Below are positions 1 through 5,760 of a stretch of 8,014 bases of DNA, piece after piece. The stretch is taken from positions 1 through 8,014 of the forward strand of contig DLGL01000124.1 in assembly GCA_002482685.1 (NCBI GenBank), written 5' to 3'. Both the position numbers and the translations under genes were made by a program. The first letter of the stretch is position 1. Every line of letters starts with the position of its first letter. The stretch is from Bacteriovoracaceae bacterium UBA7695 (GTDB lineage: Bacteria > Bdellovibrionota > Bacteriovoracia > Bacteriovoracales > Bacteriovoracaceae). Under the pieces are notes generated by a model, which was not told the origin of the DNA, ran no database searches, and saw nothing but the letters and a program-made list of their open reading frames with translations.

Positions 1-60
1 CAAGACTTGACTAAATAGTACTAGGTTCCAAGCCAATTTTTAAATACAAAGACAAAGAAA

Positions 61-92
61 AAAAAATCCAGTCCTCAGTGACTGGATTTTTT
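61..92 (-). terminator. Intrinsic terminator closing the minus-strand operon
   Basis: A perfect 13-bp inverted repeat (arms 61-73 and 80-92, core TCCAGTC/GACTGGA) encloses a 6-base loop and is flanked by A/T runs. Read on the minus strand it lies 23 bases after the kinase stop codon and ends in a long U tract (the complement of 58-66), the classic form of a Rho-independent terminator. The plus-strand side also ends in six T, so it could work in both directions for a convergent gene left of the window. Confidence 0.9.
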
Positions 93-114
93 CATTTCAT
101 TTTAGATAGTTTTA

Positions 115-1707
115 TCAAACAGATAGCTTGGCCAGCGTCTCCACAAAATTACCTTTGCTCAATATGCCCTTGAGAAATGGATAGTTCATTTCATCAGTCA
201 TTGGGTTGCCTGTATGGAGGTAAAGATTTTTAAAGCCTTTTTGGCTTAATGTCTTGGCCACATCAATGCCCACCTCTTCTGTGCCAAGGTCATAATCCAA
301 GAGGATAATACTATCAGGATGAAAGCTTTTGGCATCGGCAATCATGTCTTTTGCTGTATTATATATTTTTGCATCGCTGCCCGTGCGCTCAACCATTTTT
401 TCATATCGAGTAAGTAATCTGAGATTATCATCAAGAATAATCACTTGCTGCTTTTTTGGAAGTGGTACAGAGAAAGTCACTTTAGTCCCAGCATTCAACT
501 CACTTTCAATGGAAACTTGACCGCCCCATGATTCAATCTGAGCTTTTACAAACGCAAGTCCCTGGCCAGTGCCATTTGCCTTAGTGGTAAAGCCTTTTTC
601 AAAAACTCTAACAAGGTTCTCTTTTGATATTCCATTTCCATTATCACAGACTTGAAAAACAACACTGTCATCACTTCTAAAGGAATTAACATTAACAGTT
701 CTTGCTTCTTTATCACATGGTGCTGTCACTGCATTTTCAATCAGATTTGAAATCACTCGCTCAAAGAGTGAGGAATCAAGTTTTAATTTCTCTTTATTGA
801 TCTGACTCAAATTAAACTCAAGCACAAGATTTTCCATATGCCTGTATTTGAATTTTTCATGGGCATCAATATCTGCCATCAAATTAAATACCTCATGACG
901 TGATTCTTCTTTCAAGGGTTGAATCGAATCTTTAACTTGGTGAAGGTTATTAAAGGCCTTCTGGATTTTATCAAGTGTTGCTTGTATCTCCATGGCCTTA
1001 GTTTTATCTAGTTCTTCAATCTCAGGACATAAGTTATAGAGCGAAGCAATCTCACCCTTAGTGTCATGAATGATCTGGCGAATAGTATCAAAAGATGCTT
1101 TGTCTTTTTCCATCACAAGCATTTTTTGAATATAGGGATCAAGTATTTTATTTCGTGAGAAGACTACCCAACCAATCCATAAAATCGCTACTAGCAGGAA
1201 AATAGGTGCAAACATATTAAAGGCAAATTCAGCAAGGGAGCCTGTATAAAACTGGAAGCGATCTTGGACTTTGACTTTCATCGTCCCAAGGATGTTGGTC
1301 GTAAATTTAAGGTCAGTATCAAAAGTAATGAAATTCTCTTTCTCCTCATCTGAATACTTGCATTCATTATTGCCTGAGCTGCCATTGGCATAAAAACAAA
1401 CCCCATCCGTATTAAACAAGTAAAGCTCAAAGTCAGGGTTGCCAAATTTGATCAATGACTTTTGAATTCTCATCATAATGGAGTCATAGGACTGAGTGAA
1501 AAATTCTTCCTCAATATATCTTAGCTCCGTACCTAAACTTTCTTTAACTTGGAGATTATTGATTTCAGCTCGTTTATTCTCATTTTTTAGAAAATGATAT
1601 GAAAAATAATAGGCCCCAAGAAATAATGACAAAAATATGACAGCGAGTGAGCCATAATAAAAAATCATAAGCGGCTTATGAATTGTTTTAAGATTATCTT
1701 GTCCCAT
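115..1707 (-). CDS. Membrane-bound hybrid sensor histidine kinase with C-terminal receiver domain
   Basis: A 530-residue two-component sensor. Residues about 13-38 and 162-184 are membrane helices. Between them is an extracytoplasmic sensor region of about 120 residues that carries C104 and C116, a possible disulfide. A dimerisation helix follows, with the likely phospho-accepting H214 in IIHDTKGEIASL; this is an atypical H-box, HDTKGE rather than HExxxP. The ATPase domain has all boxes: N-box around N321-N325, G1 DNGNG at 355-359, F-box at 369-374, G2 GTGQGLA at 379-385, and G3 ending near 415. A receiver domain occupies about 421-530, with acidic pair D426/D427, phosphoacceptor D471, T499 and K518. 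The gene is last in the operon. Its ATG overlaps the end of the permease-binding-protein gene by 14 bases, which suggests coupled translation and a shared sensing role. No HPt domain is seen in the window, so the receiver may be a phosphate sink or modulator rather than a relay step. The ligand cannot be read from sequence. Confidence 0.92.
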   Translation of the reverse strand: MGQDNLKTIHKPLMIFYYGSLAVIFLSLFLGAYYFSYHFLKNENKRAEINNLQVKESLGTELRYIEEEFFTQSYDSIMMRIQKSLIKFGNPDFELYLFNTDGVCFYANGSSGNNECKYSDEEKENFITFDTDLKFTTNILGTMKVKVQDRFQFYTGSLAEFAFNMFAPIFLLVAILWIGWVVFSRNKILDPYIQKMLVMEKDKASFDTIRQIIHDTKGEIASLYNLCPEIEELDKTKAMEIQATLDKIQKAFNNLHQVKDSIQPLKEESRHEVFNLMADIDAHEKFKYRHMENLVLEFNLSQINKEKLKLDSSLFERVISNLIENAVTAPCDKEARTVNVNSFRSDDSVVFQVCDNGNGISKENLVRVFEKGFTTKANGTGQGLAFVKAQIESWGGQVSIESELNAGTKVTFSVPLPKKQQVIILDDNLRLLTRYEKMVERTGSDAKIYNTAKDMIADAKSFHPDSIILLDYDLGTEEVGIDVAKTLSQKGFKNLYLHTGNPMTDEMNYPFLKGILSKGNFVETLAKLSV

Positions 1708-3760
1708 AAAAACCTATACCTTTCTTATCAATTTTATAAATGATAACGTCCTTATTTGGTGTATTGTTTTGGTCAAAACTAAATGAGCTAGAGGTTAGTA
1801 AATTTTGACTTGAATACTTCTTCAAGGCCTGCTGCAATTTTTCACCATTTCGCCCATCTTTGATAGAGATAGCAGCTTCAGCCACGACGCTTAAAGAATC
1901 GTATCCAATGGCCGCCCATGGATTGGCCTCTTCATTGAACATCTTTTTATAATCATTTTTAAAAGTAGTATTTTGTGAAGAAGTATCTGTCCCATTCCAG
2001 TAAACATTTCGGTAAGCCTCAAACTGACTAGCAAATCTGTTTGCTTGTACGGCTTTCAGTATAGCCTCACTTAATCCCCAGCCATCAGAGCCAATGTATT
2101 TTGGATTGAAATCTTGAATCGTAGCTTCTGAATAAAAACGAAGAAAATCACTATTAAAGGTCAGTGCCACTAGATGCGTGATTCCATTTTTCTTAAAGAA
2201 AGCAACTTCTTTTGAAACGTCCATTTGGTTGCGAACAATTTTTTGATCAACGAGCTTGGGCCTTGCATCTCCATAGCTTTGAGATGTTTCAATCAGCTCA
2301 TTGTATCTACTAATGAATCTCTTACTTAAATAATCAGAGTAAGGGTATGACACATTATGAAGTACTCCAACCGCTTTAGCCTTAAGCTCTTTGAAAACGA
2401 ATTCTGCAATTTTCTCCGCTACTTTGTCATCTGATATGGACGCTCTAAAATTAAATGGCCGATCAAGCGTAACTTTGGGATTGGTACTCGTTGGAGTCAT
2501 AAGCACTATATTTTTATTTTTGATGACTTCACTAATGGCCATTGCCTCATCACTATTTTCACCGCCAATAATGATAAAGTGCCCATCCTTGATAGCTCTT
2601 TGGGTTGCGTCTGCTACACTTGCCAGCTTTTCATCGTGAGGATATTTTTTTAAATTTATTTTCACCTTATGTTTCTTCTCAAAGTCCTTGGCCGCAAGTT
2701 CAATTCCTCTATCTAGTGATTGAATGGTGCCGTTAAATTTATCATTGAATCTAAAGATCATAGCGATATCCAGAGGCCTACTACTTGCAAAGAGACTTGG
2801 GCTTACTACCAATAGGCAAACAATTGCTAATTCTTTTCTTACCTTAAATTTGAAAACCAGATAAGTCAGAGTGAACACAATCAATGGATAGAATAATTTC
2901 ATCCCAGAAGTTCCAAGAGAAGTACCAAGAATGACAAGAGTAACAAAAGCCATTATTTTTCTTGGTATAGACCACTTACCTTTAAGATATGAAAGAAGAG
3001 TCAAAACATAGATTGTTACAAAGTTAGAGCTAACAATCACCAGGCCCATTTCTAAAAACTCTGGGAAGATTAGTGATAAAATTAAACTTATAGAAAATAA
3101 AGTCGCCAAAAGATAAGTGGGGGCATTTTGAGTTTTTCCCAAAAATCTTGGTAAATTCCCATCATGAGAGGCATTGGCAATCATTTGCCCTAATCCCTTT
3201 ACCCAACTATTAAAGTTTGTTTTCAAAGCGAGAAAAGCCAACACGGCAATGATTAAGCTTGAAACGGCTTGAGGCTTAACAACTTTAGAGAGTTGAAAAA
3301 TCCCCATGACCGTTTCGATATTTTCAAATGGAATGATAACAGCATAATTGGCAGTCAAGGCCAGATAGAGCACCCCACAGATAATTAAGGCCAAAATCAT
3401 TGATAGTAAGAAGTCCTTTTCTGGACGTTTAAAGTCTTTAGTTAAAAAAGAGAGGTTTTCAAATCCAGCGAAGGCCCAGAAGGCCATCGTTATACCAGCA
3501 AATGTTTCTTTGAACTTAAACGCTGGAATGATTTTATCAAAATTACCTGAGGCCGCAGGTAAAGTGAAAAAGAAAAGCCCCGTCCCCACGATGATAAAAC
3601 CTATTGAAACAATGTTTTGAATCCTAACTCCAATACTTCTACCAAGTAGATTAGAAACTACTCCAAATAGTAATAAATAAAAGGCGACAGCGTAATCTAT
3701 CCCATTAATGCCAAAATAATCTTTGATAAATTTACCGACGATTAATGCAGATGAGGGCAT
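1694..3760 (-). CDS. C-terminal part of APC permease fused to a type I periplasmic binding protein (branched-chain amino acid-type) domain
   Basis: Counting from the methionine at 3760 (688 residues), residues 1-304 hold the rest of an APC permease: helices near 1-12 (end of TM3), 22-40, 48-68, 84-105, 117-143, 165-181, 215-233, 236-259, 266-282 and 287-304. The family's TM6 pattern FWAFAGFENLS, followed by a KDFKRPEKD loop, is at 94-116. Residues 307-327 (KVRKE, a hydrophobic stretch, then FASS) look like a signal peptide or thirteenth helix. Residues 329-685 form a Peripla_BP_6-like domain, with a ligand-cleft style segment IIIGGENSDEAMAISEV at 396-412, then MTPTST at 421-426 and GSDGWG at 557-562. 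Thirteen helices in the full protein would place the binding domain outside the membrane. The methionine at 3760 has no convincing ribosome site, so independent expression is doubtful. The 3' end overlaps the kinase start by 14 bases. Function inferred: sensing, with or without transport, of an amino-acid-like ligand. Confidence 0.82.
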   Translation of the reverse strand: MPSSALIVGKFIKDYFGINGIDYAVAFYLLLFGVVSNLLGRSIGVRIQNIVSIGFIIVGTGLFFFTLPAASGNFDKIIPAFKFKETFAGITMAFWAFAGFENLSFLTKDFKRPEKDFLLSMILALIICGVLYLALTANYAVIIPFENIETVMGIFQLSKVVKPQAVSSLIIAVLAFLALKTNFNSWVKGLGQMIANASHDGNLPRFLGKTQNAPTYLLATLFSISLILSLIFPEFLEMGLVIVSSNFVTIYVLTLLSYLKGKWSIPRKIMAFVTLVILGTSLGTSGMKLFYPLIVFTLTYLVFKFKVRKELAIVCLLVVSPSLFASSRPLDIAMIFRFNDKFNGTIQSLDRGIELAAKDFEKKHKVKINLKKYPHDEKLASVADATQRAIKDGHFIIIGGENSDEAMAISEVIKNKNIVLMTPTSTNPKVTLDRPFNFRASISDDKVAEKIAEFVFKELKAKAVGVLHNVSYPYSDYLSKRFISRYNELIETSQSYGDARPKLVDQKIVRNQMDVSKEVAFFKKNGITHLVALTFNSDFLRFYSEATIQDFNPKYIGSDGWGLSEAILKAVQANRFASQFEAYRNVYWNGTDTSSQNTTFKNDYKKMFNEEANPWAAIGYDSLSVVAEAAISIKDGRNGEKLQQALKKYSSQNLLTSSSFSFDQNNTPNKDVIIYKIDKKGIGFYGTR

Positions 3761-3811
3761 TCCAATACAAACGGTTGATAAAAGCAGTACAGGAAAGCAG
3801 GAAGCAACTGT

Positions 3812-3895
3812 CTTTTATTAGTTTTTTATTATAAATCCCTTTACTCCATCACCGGCCTTTGTCACCTTGGACATATCATAAAAAACTAATAAAAG
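3812..3895. repeat. 18-bp perfect inverted repeat carrying the tandem stop codons
   Basis: Bases 3812-3829 (CTTTTATTAGTTTTTTAT) are the exact reverse complement of 3878-3895, with 48 bases between the arms. After one mismatch (3830 with 3877) a further three bases pair (3831-3833 with 3874-3876). On the coding strand the upstream arm encodes LLLVFY of TM2 in normal context, while the downstream arm encodes IKN and the two TAA stops. No T run follows either arm, so it does not resemble an intrinsic terminator. The simplest reading is that the downstream arm was templated by the upstream one. Confidence 0.9.
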
Positions 3896-4051
3896 TGGGA
3901 TGCAAAGAATCGTGGCAAGGAGCCATGATAAAAATACGTCAGGCCCACTAAGTTTATATGTGAGTGATGGTAAAAATAGAATCCCTGAGCCGATAATGGA
4001 GCCTACTGCGTAGGAAGTTCCACTTACAATGCCTAGTTTTCCCTCACTCAT
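3818..4051 (-). CDS. N-terminal fragment of APC-family amino acid permease (TM1-TM2)
   Basis: This 77-residue piece is the start of an APC superfamily transporter (AA_permease_2 type). Residues 8-31 carry the family's TM1 signature, GxxxxxGxxIGSGIxxxP, whose unwound glycine-rich segment binds substrate backbone in this fold. TM2 spans about 38-58 and a charged loop (DMSKVTKAGDG) follows. The product stops at tandem TAA codons in the TM2-TM3 loop and cannot be a transporter alone. Translation probably begins here: the ATG overlaps the TGA of the oxidase gene (4048-4051) and has a GAGG site seven bases upstream. The codons for LLLVFYD (3895-3875) are the source arm of the inverted repeat that carries the stops. 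Confidence 0.8.
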   Translation of the reverse strand: MSEGKLGIVSGTSYAVGSIIGSGILFLPSLTYKLSGPDVFLSWLLATILCIPLLLVFYDMSKVTKAGDGVKGFIIKN

Positions 4052-4842
4052 ACCAATGCCTCACTATCTATAATCTCGCTCATGGCATTCCAGTAATGAG
4101 TCCAAAAACTAACGGCTTTATCAAAACCTAAAAAGAATTTTTCTTTTTCAACTTCTGTCTGACAGAACCTTAAAAAATTCGCCACATCTAAGCGGATATG
4201 CTCATCCTCAGCAATGCGATGAATCTTAAAAAATGGAGTATCTTTTATTTTAGTAGTGGCTTCGTCATTGAAGCTAAGAGCATCGAAGATCGTTTGAATA
4301 TTCTCATTTGCATCAATCTCAAAGCCTAATAAAACGCCAAGGATTTCACTATTAGATTTTGCTTCATCCATTACTTGAGAAAGCTTATTAAAACCAAGTT
4401 TTGATAAGTGTCTGGCCACAAGCTCTTGTCTTCTTGGTGATGAGATCCCAATTGATTCAATCGCATCTAAAAATAAATCAGGGTGAATGAGTCGGTGATT
4501 TCTTGTGCCAAGTTCTTCAAAGATAATTTGAACGATGTAATGCCTCATTAAATTATTATCTACTCTTGCCGCCGCCAAACTCATAACCTGTGGAGCAAGG
4601 GCAGAAAAGTGATGCCAAAAAGTACCGACAATTTCAGCATGAAGATATTTCTTGGTTGAAAGCCGCTTAGATATCTCACGGAAAATTTCAGAGATATTGG
4701 CCCGTTTCGTAAAATACTGCGTCCACTCAATAACTTCTTTGCAGTCCTTGTCATATACGGATTCATAAACTCGATCTGATCTAACGATCATTTCAAGATT
4801 ATCAATCATCGTTAAATGTTCACTATCACTTAGTCCTGTCAT
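4048..4842 (-). CDS. Heme-oxygenase-like diiron oxidase (HDO / iron-containing redox enzyme family)
   Basis: A 264-residue all-helical protein, soluble and without a signal peptide. The metal-ligand pattern of the heme-oxygenase-like diiron fold is visible: E109 and H116 seven apart in IIFEELGTRNHRLIHP, E175 in LLGFEIDANEN, then H208, E212 and H215 in the HxxxExxH of KIHRIAEDEHIRLD. The spacing matches what I recall for Chlamydia CADD (E81, H88, E142, H174, D178, H181), with Glu replacing the Asp. Known relatives (CADD, UndA, BesC and SznF types) use a diiron centre and O2 for oxidative cleavage, decarboxylation or N-oxygenation of amino- or fatty-acid-like substrates, so an O2-dependent oxidase is likely. 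The substrate is unknown. The start at 4842 lies five bases after the dehydrogenase stop with a closely spaced AGGA; the stop overlaps the permease ATG as ATGA. A TenA-like or PqqC-like protein is the alternative, but the full ligand set argues for an oxidase. Confidence 0.78.
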   Translation of the reverse strand: MTGLSDSEHLTMIDNLEMIVRSDRVYESVYDKDCKEVIEWTQYFTKRANISEIFREISKRLSTKKYLHAEIVGTFWHHFSALAPQVMSLAAARVDNNLMRHYIVQIIFEELGTRNHRLIHPDLFLDAIESIGISSPRRQELVARHLSKLGFNKLSQVMDEAKSNSEILGVLLGFEIDANENIQTIFDALSFNDEATTKIKDTPFFKIHRIAEDEHIRLDVANFLRFCQTEVEKEKFFLGFDKAVSFWTHYWNAMSEIIDSEALV

Positions 4843-4847
4843 ATTTC

Positions 4848-5561
4848 CTACTTATATGGTGTACGTTGAGGCCTGATGACAATTTCTGTCTGGCAGGCGG
4901 TTAATGGTGTCTTGAGAAAGCTATTCACTGTTAGAGCGATGTCATCAGGTTGAATCATTTTAGATTCATCCAGATTTTCACCTCTTCCCATCTCAGTATT
5001 CACATAACCTGGAAAAATACAGGTTACTTTTATGTTTTTCTCTCTAACACTTTCAAACAGACAATTTGAATAGGCCCTTACTGCATACTTAGTTGCACAG
5101 TAAATCTCGCCACCTTTATAAGTCATCTGGCCTGCGATTGAAGAAATATTTATGATAGCTCCATCATCATTCTCGGAAATAAGTTTTAGTGCCTGATTGG
5201 TTAAGTGATAGACGGCCTTGAAGTTAAGATCGAGGGCATAATCCCAATCTTTCAAATTACTTTCAAAGGGATTTCCATTAGCGTAGGTTCCAGCATTATT
5301 GACCAACACGCTCAAACTATTAAAGTCAGCTTTTACACTTTCAATGAGTGAAGGTATTTTTGAAGTATCGGCAAGATCGAGTGGATATATCTTAACTCTA
5401 ACTCCAAACTTGATACATTCATCGGCCACAGTTTTGAGTTTTGCTTCATTCCTTCCAACTAAGGCGAGATTAATTTTTTCACTGGCAAGATTTAAAGCAA
5501 TCGCTCGTCCAATGCCCTGACTCGCACCTGTGATAAGTGCGACTTTGTTATTTAGTTTCAT
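4848..5561 (-). CDS. Short-chain dehydrogenase/reductase (classical SDR, NAD(P)-dependent)
   Basis: A 237-residue cytosolic oxidoreductase of the classical SDR family, usual length about 230-260. It has the Rossmann nucleotide-binding motif TGASQGIG at 11-18, D62 in the PLDLAD segment, NNAG at 88-91, and the catalytic set N113, S141, Y154 and K158 (YCATK). GR at 36-37 after the second beta strand suggests preference for NADP(H). The post-catalytic FPGYVNTEM segment at 188-196 is typical of the family. The substrate cannot be predicted. The start at 5561 has an AAAAGG ribosome site and overlaps the 70-residue gene by 14 bases; five bases separate its stop from the diiron oxidase. The pairing suggests that the two enzymes act on a common metabolite, one oxidising with O2 and the other interconverting an alcohol and a carbonyl. 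Confidence 0.93.
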   Translation of the reverse strand: MKLNNKVALITGASQGIGRAIALNLASEKINLALVGRNEAKLKTVADECIKFGVRVKIYPLDLADTSKIPSLIESVKADFNSLSVLVNNAGTYANGNPFESNLKDWDYALDLNFKAVYHLTNQALKLISENDDGAIINISSIAGQMTYKGGEIYCATKYAVRAYSNCLFESVREKNIKVTCIFPGYVNTEMGRGENLDESKMIQPDDIALTVNSFLKTPLTACQTEIVIRPQRTPYK

Positions 5562-5760
5562 TGTTTTTGCCTTTTAGCTCCAGAGCTAGATTCTCCACTA
5601 AACGGGAAAGCTCCAAGGATGCTTTTTTCAAATCATTAATATCATCTTCTTGAGGTTTATCACCTCGGCGGTAGTCCTCAGCAACACAGGTATAGCAACA
5701 ATTTATTTCATCTCTAAATGACTTCATGTCATGCAGGATATTTTTAATATTTTGATTCAT
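5548..5760 (-). CDS. Small 70-residue helical protein with CCxxC motif, unknown function
   Basis: I do not recognise this protein. It is very polar and probably all helical: an N-terminal helix, a cysteine cluster C21-C22-x-x-C25 (CCYTC), a charged linker (RRGDKPQEDD), and a C-terminal amphipathic helix about 40-64 that could dimerise. It has no membrane segment or signal peptide. It is very likely real: the ATG sits in an ATGA overlap with the response-regulator stop, a GGAG ribosome site lies eight bases upstream, and its end overlaps the dehydrogenase by 14 bases. The cysteines could bind iron or zinc or act in redox. Its place between regulator and enzymes suggests an accessory or partner protein, but that is a guess. 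Confidence 0.75.
   Translation of the reverse strand: MNQNIKNILHDMKSFRDEINCCYTCVAEDYRRGDKPQEDDINDLKKASLELSRLVENLALELKGKNNETK

Larger units (their letters stand above)
1694..4051 (-). pseudogene. APC permease-periplasmic binding protein fusion, interrupted by tandem in-frame TAA TAA
   Basis: Taken together, 4051-1694 is one continuous reading frame of 786 codons, broken only by two adjacent TAA codons at 3820-3815 (codons 78 and 79). The start codons at 4051 and 3760 are in the same frame. The 18 residues between the stops and the methionine at 3760 (KTVASC, then FPVLLLSTVCIG) read as normal permease helix, so 3760 is an internal codon of the ancestral protein and not a natural start. With the stops read as sense, the protein is 785 residues: an APC-type transporter of about 400 residues followed by a type I binding-protein domain of about 360. 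Aligned from memory to the E. coli YjeH family, the two stops fall where a Phe-Gly pair is expected and no residues are gained or lost. The rest of the frame is undamaged, so the break is either very recent, tolerated, or a sequence error. The gene starts in an ATGA overlap with the oxidase gene and has a GAGG ribosome site seven bases upstream. Confidence 0.8.

Noticed and set aside
1..18. Possible 3' end of a plus-strand gene (five codons then TAG)
   Set aside because: Five codons are too few to support a coding call, although the bidirectional terminator at 61-92 would suit a convergent gene.
329..520. Plus-strand open frame inside the kinase gene
   Set aside because: Fully antisense to the receiver and ATPase coding region, no recognisable protein and no ribosome site of note.
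2391..2639. Plus-strand open frame inside the binding-protein domain
   Set aside because: Antisense shadow of a well-supported coding region.
3812..3895. The inverted repeat in the permease gene as a transcription terminator or attenuator
   Set aside because: The stem is almost entirely A/T, the loop is 48 bases, and no U run follows on either strand.
4581..4766. Minus-strand open frame in another phase within the diiron oxidase gene
   Set aside because: Overlaps the oxidase out of frame and resembles no protein; the oxidase frame has metal-ligand motifs.
5299..5520. Plus-strand open frame within the dehydrogenase
   Set aside because: Antisense to the Rossmann-fold coding region.
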